Shown in pieces: positions 8,871 through 18,052 of a stretch of DNA of 64,000 nucleotides. Source of the DNA: Paenibacillus vini (GTDB lineage: Bacteria; Bacillota; Bacilli; Paenibacillales; Paenibacillaceae); contig NZ_BOSL01000014.1 in the NCBI RefSeq assembly GCF_018403325.1, positions 62,001-126,000 on the forward strand. The letters run 5' to 3'. The position numbers and the translations under genes were made by a program. Every line of letters starts with the position of its first letter. Within the stretch, counting starts at the first letter, position 1. The notes beneath the pieces were generated by a model. That model searched no databases and was not told where the DNA came from. It was given only the letters and a program-made list of their open reading frames with translations.

Positions 8871-9913
8871 GGACCAGGCTGGCAGGTTACGGATTTATCG
8901 GCCTAGGATTGCTTATATTCTCACTGCTGATCTGCATCGGGTTCGGTTCCGTTCACTTGCCTGCCGGGGAAATCGCTCGTATCCTGCTCCATCAGTTGCC
9001 CGGTCTCGGGCGGTGGATTCAGCCTGACTGGAGCGTGGCTTCGGAGCAAATCGTGATGCAGGTTCGCCTGCCGCGCGTGCTGCTCGGCCTGTTGGTGGGA
9101 GCTTCGCTTGCCGTCGCGGGCTCCGCATTTCAAGGGGTGCTCCGCAACCCGCTTGCCGATCCGTTCACGCTGGGCGTATCCTCGGGTTCCGCGGTAGGCG
9201 CGGCCGTATTGATCTTTTTCGGTTGGCAGTTTTCTTTGCTGGGGATATTCACGTTGCCGGTAGTCGCTTTCCTGACGGGGGCGGCAACGCTGTGGATCGT
9301 GATGTGGCTGGCGAGAGAGAATGGAAAAATACCGATCGAAAGCCTGATTTTGTCGGGGGTAGTGATGCAATCCTTTCTCGGGGCGGTCGTTTCTTTTCTT
9401 ACGGCCATGTCGAAAAGGACGATCAACGAAATATTGTATTGGACAATGGGAAGCCTGAGTCTTCGAGGATGGTCGTATACGGCCATCCTGCTTCCATATT
9501 TATTGCTTGGCGGACTTTATCTCTGGAGCCGTTCGCGTTCATTGAACCTGCTGGCTTTAGGTGAACGTCAAGCGGCACATTCCGGACTGAACGTGGAGTC
9601 GACAAAACTGGCCGTTCTGCTCGTGGCCACGTTGATGACGGCAGCGGCTGTTTCCGTTTCCGGAGTAATCGGCTTTGTCGGGCTAGTCGTTCCTCATATG
9701 ATCCGGCTGGTTACCGGTCCCGATTATCGTCTCATCATCCCGTTGTCTGCGCTTGGAGGCGGGATCTTCATGATGTGGAGCGACCTCGCGGCCCGTTCGC
9801 TGCTTGCGCCAACGGAAATACCGCTCGGCGTAATTACGGCCTTTATCGGCGCGCCGTTTTTTGCTTATTTGTTATATAGGAAGAAAAAAGCGAGAGAGAG
9901 GGAAATGCGATGA
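8867..9913 (+). CDS. btuC: Vitamin B12 ABC transporter permease BtuC
   Basis: A 348-residue FecCD-type permease with about ten membrane helices. Family motifs are NPLADPFTLGVSSGSAVGA (about 95-115) and GFVGLVVPHMIRL with the coupling segment near residues 265-290. It starts in the ATGA overlap with btuF and ends in an overlap with btuD, showing translational coupling. It forms the corrinoid channel with BtuF and BtuD. Confidence 0.93.
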   Translation: MRTRLAGYGFIGLGLLIFSLLICIGFGSVHLPAGEIARILLHQLPGLGRWIQPDWSVASEQIVMQVRLPRVLLGLLVGASLAVAGSAFQGVLRNPLADPFTLGVSSGSAVGAAVLIFFGWQFSLLGIFTLPVVAFLTGAATLWIVMWLARENGKIPIESLILSGVVMQSFLGAVVSFLTAMSKRTINEILYWTMGSLSLRGWSYTAILLPYLLLGGLYLWSRSRSLNLLALGERQAAHSGLNVESTKLAVLLVATLMTAAAVSVSGVIGFVGLVVPHMIRLVTGPDYRLIIPLSALGGGIFMMWSDLAARSLLAPTEIPLGVITAFIGAPFFAYLLYRKKKAREREMR

Positions 9914-10716
9914 TCGAGGTCCAAAACGCCGCTAAATCGTATGGCCGTCTCCATGCGCTGAAAGAGATCAGCTGGAAGGTTGAGCCCGGCGAGTTCTGGG
10001 GGGTTATCGGTCCTAACGGAAGTGGCAAAAGCACGCTGCTGAGCCTGATTTCCGGCATTGAAGCCCCGGATCATGGAGAGATCTCGTTATCCGGTCAACC
10101 CATAGCATCCTATAACAGAAAGGCGTTGTCCCGGAAGCTGGCCGTATTGCAGCAGGATGGGCTTCCTCCGGTTTCTTTTACCGTGCGCGAAGTGATCGAA
10201 ATGGGGCGGTTTCCGTTTCTGGACTGGCGGGGCAGAGAGAAGGACGGACATGCGGAGAAGCTGATGCAGAGCATAATGGACAGGCTGGAGCTCGGGGACT
10301 TGGCGGATCGTCAGCTCAGCAGCCTGAGCGGCGGACAAAGGCAGCGGGCCGCGTTAGGAAAGGTAATGGCGCAGCAGCCGGAGGTAGTTCTGCTGGATGA
10401 ACCGACGACGTATTTGGATATTCGCTATCAACAGCAATTTATGGAGCTTGTCGCGGGGTGGCAGCGTGAAGAAGGATTAACGGTCATCTCTGTCATGCAT
10501 GATTTGAATCTCGCCTCACTTTACTGCGATCGCCTGCTGGTCCTGAATGCGGGTTCATTAGTGGCCATGGGCGCTCCCTCGGAAATATTGAATTCCGATA
10601 CGATGGAATCCGTATTTGATGTCAAATCGCACATTGTTGCCCATCCTGATACCGGGGTTCCGCAATTGCTGCTGCAAAAGGATGCCAAGAACGGCTGGTC
10701 CGAAGCGGGCGATTAA
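9910..10716 (+). CDS. btuD: Vitamin B12 ABC transporter ATP-binding protein BtuD
   Basis: A 268-residue FepC/BtuD-type ATPase. Walker A is GPNGSGKSTLL, signature LSGGQRQRAALGKVMA, Walker B VVLLDEPTTYLD and the switch histidine lies in SVMHDLNLA. ATG overlaps the btuC stop by four bases. It energises corrinoid uptake and ends the btuFCD part of the B12-riboswitch transcript; the next gene (cobT) begins 88 bases later with no clear terminator between, so read-through is possible. Confidence 0.93.
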   Translation: MIEVQNAAKSYGRLHALKEISWKVEPGEFWGVIGPNGSGKSTLLSLISGIEAPDHGEISLSGQPIASYNRKALSRKLAVLQQDGLPPVSFTVREVIEMGRFPFLDWRGREKDGHAEKLMQSIMDRLELGDLADRQLSSLSGGQRQRAALGKVMAQQPEVVLLDEPTTYLDIRYQQQFMELVAGWQREEGLTVISVMHDLNLASLYCDRLLVLNAGSLVAMGAPSEILNSDTMESVFDVKSHIVAHPDTGVPQLLLQKDAKNGWSEAGD

Positions 10717-10804
10717 TTGTCAGGGCTTTTTTGTATTTCCTGAGGGCAGGAATGGTAGAATGGTATAAAAGAATCATAGGCGAGAAGAAGAGAGGGGTTA
10801 TTGG

Positions 10805-11893
10805 ATGAGTCGCTCTATTATGGATATAGCCGGATCGGTACGAGCGTTGGATCCGGCGGCTTCGGCAGCCGCGGCAGCACATTTGGACAGTTTGACCAAA
10901 CCGCCGGGAAGTCTTGGCAAGCTTGAGGCTTTGGCGGTCAAGCTGGCGGGGATTACAGGCGAAATGCAGCCGAAATTCCCGGGACGCGGTGTGGTTGTTA
11001 TGGCTGCGGATCACGGCGTATGCGAGGAAGGGATCAGCGCATTTCCAACTGAGGTGACACCGCAGATGGTGCTCAACTTTCTATCCGGAGGCGCGGCAGT
11101 AAATGTTCTTGCCCGCCAAGCGGGGGCGGAAGTCATGTGCGTCGACGTGGGCGTCAATGCGGAGCTGGAACATCCGGACCTCATCTCGCGGAAGGTTCGC
11201 TTCGGCACGGCTAATATGGTATCCGGTCCGGCTATGACCCGCGAAGAAGCCGAGGCCGCTATAATGGCCGGGGTGGAGATCGTGGAAGAAGCCGTATCGA
11301 GAGGGATAAGATGCTTTGTAACGGGTGAGATGGGCATCGGGAATACGACGGCCAGCGCCGCGCTTATGAGCGCGTTTACCGGGGTCTCCTCCCTGGAAAC
11401 GGTCGGCCGGGGAACCGGAATCAACGAAGAACGGATGCGCCATAAAGTTCTGGTCGTTGAACGTGCATTGGAATGCAATCGTCCCGACCCGTCGGATGCG
11501 ATAGATACGCTTGCCAAAGTAGGCGGCCTGGAAATCGCAGGATTGACGGGTGTTATCTTGGGCGCAGCCGCGAACCGCTGTCCGGTTGTTCTGGACGGGT
11601 TTATTTCCGGTGCGGCTGCGTTGGCTGCTGAGCGTTTAGCTCCCGAGTCGGTGAATTATATGATCGCATCCCACGTATCGCAGGAGCAGGGACATGTTCA
11701 CCTGCTGAAGGCGCTCGGCCTGGAGCCGATGCTTCATCTGGACATGCGGCTCGGCGAAGGGACGGGAGGCGTACTCGCTTTGCATCTGGTGGATGCGGCT
11801 TGCCGGATTATGACGGAGATGGCGACGTTTGAAAGCGCGGGAATTTCATCGGGAAATGATCAGGCGGGGTCTTCCGGGGAGTCGCAGATATGA
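10805..11893 (+). CDS. cobT: Nicotinate-nucleotide--dimethylbenzimidazole phosphoribosyltransferase
   Basis: A 362-residue CobT. It transfers phosphoribose from nicotinate mononucleotide to dimethylbenzimidazole, giving alpha-ribazole phosphate for the lower ligand of cobalamin. Family marks are LTKPPGSLGKLE near residue 30, VMAADHGV near 65, the glycine-rich TGEMGIGNTTASAAL and the catalytic glutamate in LGEGTGG near the C-terminus. It is the first gene of cobT-cobU-cobS, each overlapping the next by four bases. A TATAAA-like hexamer lies in the 88-base gap from btuD, so the trio may also have its own promoter. Confidence 0.95.
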   Translation: MSRSIMDIAGSVRALDPAASAAAAAHLDSLTKPPGSLGKLEALAVKLAGITGEMQPKFPGRGVVVMAADHGVCEEGISAFPTEVTPQMVLNFLSGGAAVNVLARQAGAEVMCVDVGVNAELEHPDLISRKVRFGTANMVSGPAMTREEAEAAIMAGVEIVEEAVSRGIRCFVTGEMGIGNTTASAALMSAFTGVSSLETVGRGTGINEERMRHKVLVVERALECNRPDPSDAIDTLAKVGGLEIAGLTGVILGAAANRCPVVLDGFISGAAALAAERLAPESVNYMIASHVSQEQGHVHLLKALGLEPMLHLDMRLGEGTGGVLALHLVDAACRIMTEMATFESAGISSGNDQAGSSGESQI

Positions 11894-12501
11894 TCGTCAC
11901 GGTTACCGGCGGAGCCCGCAGCGGAAAGAGTGCATTTGCTGAAAAATGGTGCATGAAGCATGGCGATTCCGGGTTATACGTCGCAACCGCCCAAGCCTTC
12001 GATTCGGAGATGAGGCAGCGTATTGCGCATCACCGGCTGCAGCGTGAGGAGAGCGGGTTCCAATGGTCCACGTTAGAGGAGCCGCTCCATGTAGCTGACT
12101 TGCTGGAAGGAACGTCTGGTCAAAGGGGGATTATTCCTGCCACGGCTCAAACCGGGGAAGCATTAGCCCCGGTTGTATTGATCGACTGTCTGACGTTGTG
12201 GCTGTCAAACGTGATGCTTATGCCGGAAGACGGCGATACGAACGGAGATGGAATGGCCAGCGATCATGCGGTGCAAAAGGAAATGGACCGCCTTGTTTCA
12301 GCCGTGGCGAGCTATAGCGGCCAGTTAGTGATGGTAACGAATGAAGTAGGAAGCGGGATCGTGCCGGAATATCCGCTTGGACGTAAATACCGCGATTGGG
12401 CCGGAATTTTGAACCGGAAGATGGCCGAAATCTCCGATCAGGTGTTTCTGGTTACCGCAGGTATCGCCATAGAGCTCAAAAGCAGGGAGTATAAATTATG
12501 A
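11890..12501 (+). CDS. cobU: Bifunctional adenosylcobinamide kinase / adenosylcobinamide-phosphate guanylyltransferase
   Basis: A 203-residue CobU/CobP. The N-terminal P-loop is TGGARSGKSAFAE, followed by YVATAQAFDSEM and the HHRLQR histidines that include the guanylated residue. The strand ending VVLIDCLTLWLSN and the later VTNEVGSGIVPEYPLGRKYRD are family signatures. It phosphorylates adenosylcobinamide and then activates it with GTP. Residues about 75-98 form a slightly longer linker than usual. Its start overlaps the cobT stop and its stop overlaps the cobS start. Confidence 0.94.
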   Translation: MIVTVTGGARSGKSAFAEKWCMKHGDSGLYVATAQAFDSEMRQRIAHHRLQREESGFQWSTLEEPLHVADLLEGTSGQRGIIPATAQTGEALAPVVLIDCLTLWLSNVMLMPEDGDTNGDGMASDHAVQKEMDRLVSAVASYSGQLVMVTNEVGSGIVPEYPLGRKYRDWAGILNRKMAEISDQVFLVTAGIAIELKSREYKL

Positions 12502-13340
12502 GTCAAAAAGGACGGCCGATTTTGGCCGCTTTTCAATTTTTATCCCGGTTTCCGGTGAAGGCCGAGCTGGACTACTCGCCGGAACTTTTAAGGCGCAGCG
12601 CCAAGTATTACCCGCTGGTCGGTGCAGCGATCGGCCTTGCCGTAGCATTGGCGGGAGGACTTGCCGGCTGGGCGATTCCGTCCCTGCCTGCAGCGGCAGC
12701 GGCTCTGATCATATGGGTGTGGCTGACTGGCGGCCTGCACCTCGACGGCTGGATGGATTCAGCGGATGCTCTCCTTAGCTACCGCTCTCGCGAGCGGATG
12801 CTGGAGATCATGAAGGACAGCCGGGTCGGCGCGATGGGGGTGTTGGCCTGCGTGCTGCTGCTTCTGTTCAAAGTAACGCTGATTTCATCGCTCCTGGACT
12901 CCGGCCGATTTGCATTGGCCGCAGCGATGCTGACGGCACCCGTCTGGAGCCGGTGGTTTATGGCCTGGGCCATGCACCGCTTTCCGACCGCGCGGGCCGG
13001 GGAAGGATTGGCAGGACGGTTTCGCGGGCTCGGCACAAAGGACATGGCCATCGCTACCTTGTTGGCCCTGCTGCTGACCGGCGCCGGTCTCGGAATAGCC
13101 GGAATTGCAAACGGGCTAATTTCAGGAGTTATATCGGGCAGTGCTCCCGGCGGAATGGGTTTCTGGCTGCCGATCGGGGGGTATTTTGCCGCCGCGCCTT
13201 TGGTGACTTTGGCTGCAGGCTCTTTGGCTGCGAGTAAAATCAGTGCAAGGCTTGGCGGACTTACAGGAGATATATACGGAGCTCTGAATGAAGGCCTGGA
13301 GGCATTGCTGCTGCTTGTTGCGGTCATTTTTTTCTGCTAA
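12498..13340 (+). CDS. cobS: Adenosylcobinamide-GDP ribazoletransferase (cobalamin synthase)
   Basis: A 280-residue membrane enzyme that joins adenosylcobinamide-GDP to alpha-ribazole, the last assembly step of cobalamin. The family motif GGLHLDGWMDSADALLS with its metal-binding aspartates is present near residues 75-92, preceded by FQFLSRFPV at the N-terminus. There are about six hydrophobic segments. The stop codon lies inside a copy of the CTAACGGACAT repeat described below, so that element has inserted or ends exactly at the gene. Confidence 0.94.
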   Translation: MSQKGRPILAAFQFLSRFPVKAELDYSPELLRRSAKYYPLVGAAIGLAVALAGGLAGWAIPSLPAAAAALIIWVWLTGGLHLDGWMDSADALLSYRSRERMLEIMKDSRVGAMGVLACVLLLLFKVTLISSLLDSGRFALAAAMLTAPVWSRWFMAWAMHRFPTARAGEGLAGRFRGLGTKDMAIATLLALLLTGAGLGIAGIANGLISGVISGSAPGGMGFWLPIGGYFAAAPLVTLAAGSLAASKISARLGGLTGDIYGALNEGLEALLLLVAVIFFC

Positions 13341-13543
13341 CGGACATAAATGACCTTAATTCTTACAAATACGCTGCTTTCATCAGCTAACGGACATCAG
13401 AGCTGTTATTTAGGGATGAACAGGCAGTTTAGGGTAGAAATTCGCAAAATAACGGCCGCTGTGTCCTTTAGATTAAAAAAATGATAAATTTAGGGCGCTA
13501 AGCGTCCGTCATGTCCGTTAGAGTTAAACACATAACGGGCATG
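13337..13543 (+). repeat. Imperfect palindromic intergenic repeat cluster (CTAACGGACAT family)
   Basis: CTAACGGACAT occurs at 13337-13347 and 13387-13397, with related inverted copies GTGTCCTTTAG at 13461-13471 and ATGTCCGTTAG at 13511-13521, and a degenerate ATAACGGGCATG near 13532. The arms 13387-13411 and 13447-13471 form a long imperfect hairpin with a 35-base loop. There is no open reading frame and no run of T typical of a terminator. This looks like a REP- or MITE-like element between cobS and cobQ. Confidence 0.7.
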
Positions 13544-13592
13544 TTTTAGATGAGCGCGAGAGATATCTTTTTACTGGAAGGGAGGCGATGGG

Positions 13593-15266
13593 ATGAGTGA
13601 GCGAGTGTGGGACGATGCGGGGACAAGGGCCGAAATCAAAATGACGGCGGAATCGGCCGAAGTAATTGCGGATGCCGAGGCAGGTGACGAATTGAGAGCG
13701 GAGAAGGCGGTAACCAGTCCGCAAGGCGCAGTTCTGATGGTGCAAGGTACAGCGTCGGATGTGGGCAAAAGCGTGATTGTCACGGCGCTATGCCGCATTT
13801 TTACGCGAGACGGGCATTCCACGGCCCCGTTCAAATCGCAGAATATGGCCTTGAACTCGTACGTAACCCCGGACGGCAAGGAGATCGGGAGGGCCCAAGG
13901 CATACAGGCGGACGCCTGTGGCATTCCGGCAACGACGGATATGAACCCGATCCTGCTAAAGCCAACGGGCGAGATGCATTCGCAGGTCGTCGTTCATGGT
14001 AAGCCTTATCGCGATCTCAGCGCGGCGGGGTACCGGGAGAATTTCCTGCCGCTTGCCAAGCCGTTGGTGATGGAGGCACTGGGACGCCTGCGCCGGCAAT
14101 TCGATATCGTGGTGATGGAAGGCGCCGGCAGTCCGGCTGAAATCAATTTGAAGCACCGGGATATCGTCAATATGAATCTCGCCGGATGGGCGGATGCTCC
14201 CGTCATCCTCGTAGGGGATATCGACCGCGGCGGCGTGTTCGCGTTTCTTGTAGGGACCCTGGAGCTATTGGAGCCGGAAGAACGGGCCCGGGTGAAGGGA
14301 TTAGTGATCAACAAATTCCGGGGCGATTTGTCCCTGCTGCAACCGGGGCTGGAATGGCTGGAACATCGGACAGGCATACCGGTGCTTGGCGTGTTGCCGT
14401 TTATGCCGGACCTGGATGTCGAAGCCGAGGATTCGGTGGTTCTGGATTCGTATCCGACCCGGCCTATACCGGGCAAGGACCTGGACATCGCTGTAATTCG
14501 CCATCCCCGGTTATCGAATTTCACCGATTTTGATATTTTGGCCGCCGAGCCCGATGTTTCCCTCCGGTATGTGCAGAAATTATCTCAATTGGGAGAGCCG
14601 GATGTCATCATTCTTCCCGGTTCCAAAGATACGATCGGGGATCTGGAATATTTGCGGGAGCAAGGACTCGACGAAGGGATTGCGGAAATGATAGCAACGC
14701 GGCCGCATACCAGGCTTGTCGGTATATGCGGGGGTTATCAAATGCTGGGCGCGGAGCTTCATGATCCGGCTGCTGTAGAATCGTCCGTACCGCGCCATGC
14801 GGAAGGGCTTGGCTGGCTGCCGGTTGCGACGACCTTTATCCCCGGTAAAACGACTCTTCGGGTAACAGGAACAGCCTTCATGAATCATGAAGACTTTGCG
14901 GGGCGTCCGACCGGAGACATTTCTATCAGCGGATATGAAATTCACTCCGGAAGGACAGTAACATGCGGCGTCCATGAGAAGGAGACCGTGCCCGTTTTCC
15001 GAATCCGTGAGGAAGGCGGGACGGAGCGGAATGAAGGCTGCGCTACGCCGGACGGGCGGGTTTTCGGAACGTATTTACACGGCTTGTTCCAAAATGATTT
15101 ATGGAGACGGACATGGCTGAATTCCGTCCGCAAGGATAAAAGGCTGTCCCCGCTGACCTCGGAGATTTCAGCGGAGTCGCGTAAAGTAGCCGCTTTTGAC
15201 AGGCTGGCCGACCACGTTAGCCGGCATTTGGATATGGAGCGGATTTACGAATTGATTCGTAATTAG
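13593..15266 (+). CDS. cobQ: Cobyric acid synthase CobQ
   Basis: A 557-residue glutamine-dependent amidotransferase that amidates four carboxyl groups of adenosylcobyrinic acid a,c-diamide. The N-terminal P-loop-like MVQGTASDVGKSVIVTAL and CRIFTRDG are followed by FKSQNMALNSYVT. The C-terminal class I glutaminase has the cysteine nucleophile in GICGGYQMLG and a downstream YLHGLFQN histidine. The start behind GGAAGGGAGG gives about 45 residues before the usual beginning of the protein, rich in Glu and Ala; an internal ATG at 13737 lacks a ribosome binding site. The cbiB gene needed for the next step is not in the window. Confidence 0.94.
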   Translation: MSERVWDDAGTRAEIKMTAESAEVIADAEAGDELRAEKAVTSPQGAVLMVQGTASDVGKSVIVTALCRIFTRDGHSTAPFKSQNMALNSYVTPDGKEIGRAQGIQADACGIPATTDMNPILLKPTGEMHSQVVVHGKPYRDLSAAGYRENFLPLAKPLVMEALGRLRRQFDIVVMEGAGSPAEINLKHRDIVNMNLAGWADAPVILVGDIDRGGVFAFLVGTLELLEPEERARVKGLVINKFRGDLSLLQPGLEWLEHRTGIPVLGVLPFMPDLDVEAEDSVVLDSYPTRPIPGKDLDIAVIRHPRLSNFTDFDILAAEPDVSLRYVQKLSQLGEPDVIILPGSKDTIGDLEYLREQGLDEGIAEMIATRPHTRLVGICGGYQMLGAELHDPAAVESSVPRHAEGLGWLPVATTFIPGKTTLRVTGTAFMNHEDFAGRPTGDISISGYEIHSGRTVTCGVHEKETVPVFRIREEGGTERNEGCATPDGRVFGTYLHGLFQNDLWRRTWLNSVRKDKRLSPLTSEISAESRKVAAFDRLADHVSRHLDMERIYELIRN

Positions 15267-15275
15267 GCTAGGATC

Positions 15276-15316
15276 AAAAAAGACGTATCCCCTAAATAAC
15301 AGGGATACGTCTTTTT
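15276..15316. terminator. Bidirectional terminator between cobQ and the MCP gene
   Basis: GACGTATCCC (15282-15291) pairs with GGGATACGTC (15302-15311), flanked by A on the left and T on the right, so it can end transcripts from both convergent genes. Confidence 0.92.
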
Positions 15317-15323
15317 GCACTTG

Positions 15324-17015
15324 TTACATTTTGAACTTTTCGACGGACGCCTTCAAAGTCAAAGCCTGATCAAACAGCGCCTGTACCGTCTTGGAATGGA
15401 TTTCCGTTTCGGAGATTTGCTGTCCGGAATAATTGGCGATTTCTTCGATGCTTTGCAGCGATTTTGCCGTAATATTCGCGGCCTCTTCCACTGAAGCGGT
15501 GACCTCCTCGGTTCCGGCGGACACTTCCTGGGTGGAAGCGGAGACCGATTGGATGGTCATGTTGATGTTGTAAATCAAATCCGTCAACTGCCCGAAAGCT
15601 AAGCTGGCTTGGTTGACCCGCTCTCTGCCCGATTTGATCTCTTCGCTGACATGATCCATGGCATTTACCGAATTTACCGCCTCTTCCCGGATGCTGAGCA
15701 GGTATTCTCCGATTTGATCCGTGGCGTTTCGGGATTGTTCGGCTAATTTGCGGACCTCCTCGGCCACTACGGCGAAGCCCTTGCCGTGCTCGCCCGCGCG
15801 AGCCGCTTCAATCGCGGCATTCAAAGCCAAAATGTTGATTTGCTTGGTTATTTCCATAATGACGCTCACTACGCTGGCGATGGATTCCGACCGTTCGTTC
15901 AGTACGGCAATGGAATCCCGGGATTGAATGGCCGCTTGCTCCACCTGTTTCATCTGCTCGACGGCGGTCTTGGCAAGCTCATTGCCTGAGCCGGCTTCTT
16001 TCGAGGCCTGGCCGATCTTTTCCGAGACTTCCGCGGAAGAGGTGGCAATATGCTGTACGCCTTGCGAGATTTCTTCCATGGCCCGGGCGTTCTCGGCTGC
16101 GGTGGAAGCGATAGTGTAGCTGCCTTCTTTAATTTCAAGTGTAGCCGCTCCGGATTTTTCAGTAAGTTCTTTGTACATCGCGGTAGAATGAAGCAGTTGA
16201 TCCGATCCGTTGACGACGGATTGAGAGGTCTCCAGCACTTTCCCGATCATCTCTTTGAGCTGAGCGGTCATCGTCCGGAAACTGTCGGCCAGATGTCCCA
16301 CTTCGTCTTTGGCGACGATGTCGATCTGTTCGCGAAAATCGCCTTGCGCCATCTTTTCCGTAACAGCGGCGAGCTTCTTGATCGGGTTGGTGATTCTCCG
16401 GCTGTTGAGGTAGGCGACGATCATGCCGACGGCGATAACGAAGATTGAGATCCCGAAGCAAATCCAGTAGATTTCGGTTCTTTTTTCCTCGATAAATGTT
16501 GCATCCATACCGACGGCCAGAAGGGCCGTACTGCCGGGAAGAGCTATGTAGGCGGTTTTATGGGAGCCGAACTGGTCGGAATACAATTCGCTGATTCTGG
16601 CGTTCCCTTTGGATTCGGCGGCAAGCATGGCTTCCTGGATGGCAAGTGAATCGCCGATCTTCATCTTGGAGTTTTCGTTTACGCCGATGACCGTCGCTTT
16701 ATCCTTCTGCAAATCAAGAATGTAAGCGGTATGTAACTGATATTCTTCCACTTTGTCCGAAAGGTAGGATTCCACGACAAAGCGGGAATTTTCTTTACCC
16801 TTCAGCAACTGGAGAGCCTGGGTTGTGTCCAGATTTTTGAAAATGTCTTTTGAACTGGTCTGAAGCACCTTGTCGAACTGAGGTAGAACGTTCTTGTTGA
16901 TGATTCCCATGGAAACAACTAAGAAGCTGGTACTGAACAATACCGATGACAAAATGATGACGACAGCAAACGTGAACATGAATTTGCGGTTAATGGAATG
17001 TTTCGTCTTAAACAT
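15324..17015 (-). CDS. Methyl-accepting chemotaxis protein
   Basis: A 563-residue transmembrane chemoreceptor of standard layout. A first membrane helix (about 12-35) precedes an extracellular single-Cache-like sensor (about 36-185), a second helix (about 188-210), a HAMP domain with [23 protein letters not shown], and the signalling domain with tip [21 protein letters not shown] and [13 protein letters not shown]. Glutamine/glutamate pairs for methylation lie on both helices. It is transcribed alone and would signal to CheA. The ligand is unknown. Confidence 0.93.
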   Translation of the reverse strand: MFKTKHSINRKFMFTFAVVIILSSVLFSTSFLVVSMGIINKNVLPQFDKVLQTSSKDIFKNLDTTQALQLLKGKENSRFVVESYLSDKVEEYQLHTAYILDLQKDKATVIGVNENSKMKIGDSLAIQEAMLAAESKGNARISELYSDQFGSHKTAYIALPGSTALLAVGMDATFIEEKRTEIYWICFGISIFVIAVGMIVAYLNSRRITNPIKKLAAVTEKMAQGDFREQIDIVAKDEVGHLADSFRTMTAQLKEMIGKVLETSQSVVNGSDQLLHSTAMYKELTEKSGAATLEIKEGSYTIASTAAENARAMEEISQGVQHIATSSAEVSEKIGQASKEAGSGNELAKTAVEQMKQVEQAAIQSRDSIAVLNERSESIASVVSVIMEITKQINILALNAAIEAARAGEHGKGFAVVAEEVRKLAEQSRNATDQIGEYLLSIREEAVNSVNAMDHVSEEIKSGRERVNQASLAFGQLTDLIYNINMTIQSVSASTQEVSAGTEEVTASVEEAANITAKSLQSIEEIANYSGQQISETEIHSKTVQALFDQALTLKASVEKFKM

Positions 17016-17127
17016 GGAAATCCTCCCCGTATCCTAATTTTCTGTTTAGTTCTCTCTATACAGTATGGTGCGCCTCAGGTCTTATTTGACCGGTGTTCAT
17101 TATTGTTATTCTATAGAAAAAGTAGGC

Positions 17128-17167
17128 TTTTGAAAATGATGTTTTTCATTATTTTTCATTTTCAAAA
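17128..17167. repeat. Perfect inverted repeat between divergent MCP and queuosine transporter genes
   Basis: TTTTGAAAATGA at 17128-17139 is exactly inverted as TCATTTTCAAAA at 17156-17167, with a 16-base T-rich loop. It lies in the shared upstream region of two divergent genes. It may be an operator or simply a hairpin in an AT-rich tract; nothing else supports either reading. Confidence 0.5.
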
Positions 17168-17239
17168 TTGAGCGGAATGTTAGGGGTAGAATCTTGAGCG
17201 GAGATATGGTATCTTGGGACTTGCTGTGCTAATTCACGG

Positions 17240-17279
17240 CCGCGGTTCGTAACCATCCCGCGTAATCAAAACTAGGAGG
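17240..17279 (+). promoter_or_regulatory. PreQ1-I riboswitch (translational type)
   Basis: Stem CGCGG (17241-17245) pairs with CCGCG (17258-17262) around the conserved TTCGTAACCATC loop, followed by an A-rich linker and ACTAGGAGG. The tail that completes the pseudoknot contains the ribosome binding site AGGAGG at 17274-17279, eight bases before the TTG start. Binding of preQ1 would therefore hide the ribosome binding site. No terminator is present. Confidence 0.85.
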
Positions 17280-17287
17280 AATTCTGT

Positions 17288-17989
17288 TTGTTCAACATCG
17301 GATGGGGCATATTTTATATGCTCGTCAACTTTTCTTTTTTTCTGCTTTGTTACAAGCTGTTCGGAAAAAAGGGTCTTTATGCCTGGATCGGCGTGGCTAC
17401 GGTCGTAGCCAACATTCAAGTCGTTAAGACGGTGGAGATGTTCGGCATCGTCATGACGCTCGGCAACACGATGTATGTCAGCCTGTATCTGACCAGTGAT
17501 CTGCTCAACGAGAAATTCGGGCGCCAGGAAGCGAAAAAAGCGGTCTGGTTCGGGTTTTTTACGCTGATCATGACCACGATTCTGATGCAGATGGTCCTTG
17601 CCTTCCAGCCTCAGGAGACCGATATCGCCCAAGGTTCGCTCGAGACGATCTTTGGTCTGATGCCGCGGCTTGCCCTAGGCAGCCTTACCGCTTATTTCGT
17701 CAGCCAGTTCCTTGACGTACGACTGTACGCCTGGATTCGGAAGTTTTATCCGAAAAGGAACCAGTTGTGGATCAGAAACAACGGCAGCACGATGGTAAGT
17801 TCGTTCGTGGATACCGTGATTTTCTGCTCGATCGCTTTCATTGGAGAGTACAGTCTCCAAGTCTGGTTTGAAATTCTGCTGACGACGTATGTGTTCAAAT
17901 TCGTCCTGACGGCGGCGGGGACTCCATTCCTGTATATCGCCCGGAATTTCCGCCACGAAGAAGACGAGCCGTCAACAGCTCCGCAATAA
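17288..17989 (+). CDS. Queuosine precursor transporter (YhhQ family)
   Basis: A 233-residue membrane protein of the YhhQ/VUT family, about six helices, which imports preQ0, preQ1 or queuine. Family features are VVANIQVVKTVEMFG near residue 40, SDLLNEKFGRQEAKKAVW near 75 and the conserved SSFVDTVIFCSIAF near 175. The start is TTG, chosen because AGGAGG is eight bases upstream and there is no better ATG. The preQ1 riboswitch directly ahead of it strongly supports a queuosine-related substrate. It ends at a strong terminator shared with the convergent peptidase gene. Confidence 0.9.
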   Translation: MFNIGWGIFYMLVNFSFFLLCYKLFGKKGLYAWIGVATVVANIQVVKTVEMFGIVMTLGNTMYVSLYLTSDLLNEKFGRQEAKKAVWFGFFTLIMTTILMQMVLAFQPQETDIAQGSLETIFGLMPRLALGSLTAYFVSQFLDVRLYAWIRKFYPKRNQLWIRNNGSTMVSSFVDTVIFCSIAFIGEYSLQVWFEILLTTYVFKFVLTAAGTPFLYIARNFRHEEDEPSTAPQ

Positions 17990-17992
17990 AAC

Positions 17993-18035
17993 AACAAACC
18001 TCCAGGCTATTCAATATAGCCGGAGGTTTGTTTTC
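17993..18035. terminator. Bidirectional terminator
   Basis: AACAAACCTCC with GGCTAT pairs with ATAGCC and GGAGGTTTGTT (about 17993-18031), followed by TTTCTTTT on the plus strand and with A on the other side. It separates convergent yhhQ and M24 peptidase genes. Confidence 0.9.
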
Positions 18036-18052
18036 TTTTATAGGCCTATAGA

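Noticed and set aside
13337-13543. Possible CRISPR array in the repeat cluster
   Set aside because: Repeat cores occur in both orientations at irregular spacing with no constant spacer length and no cas genes nearby.
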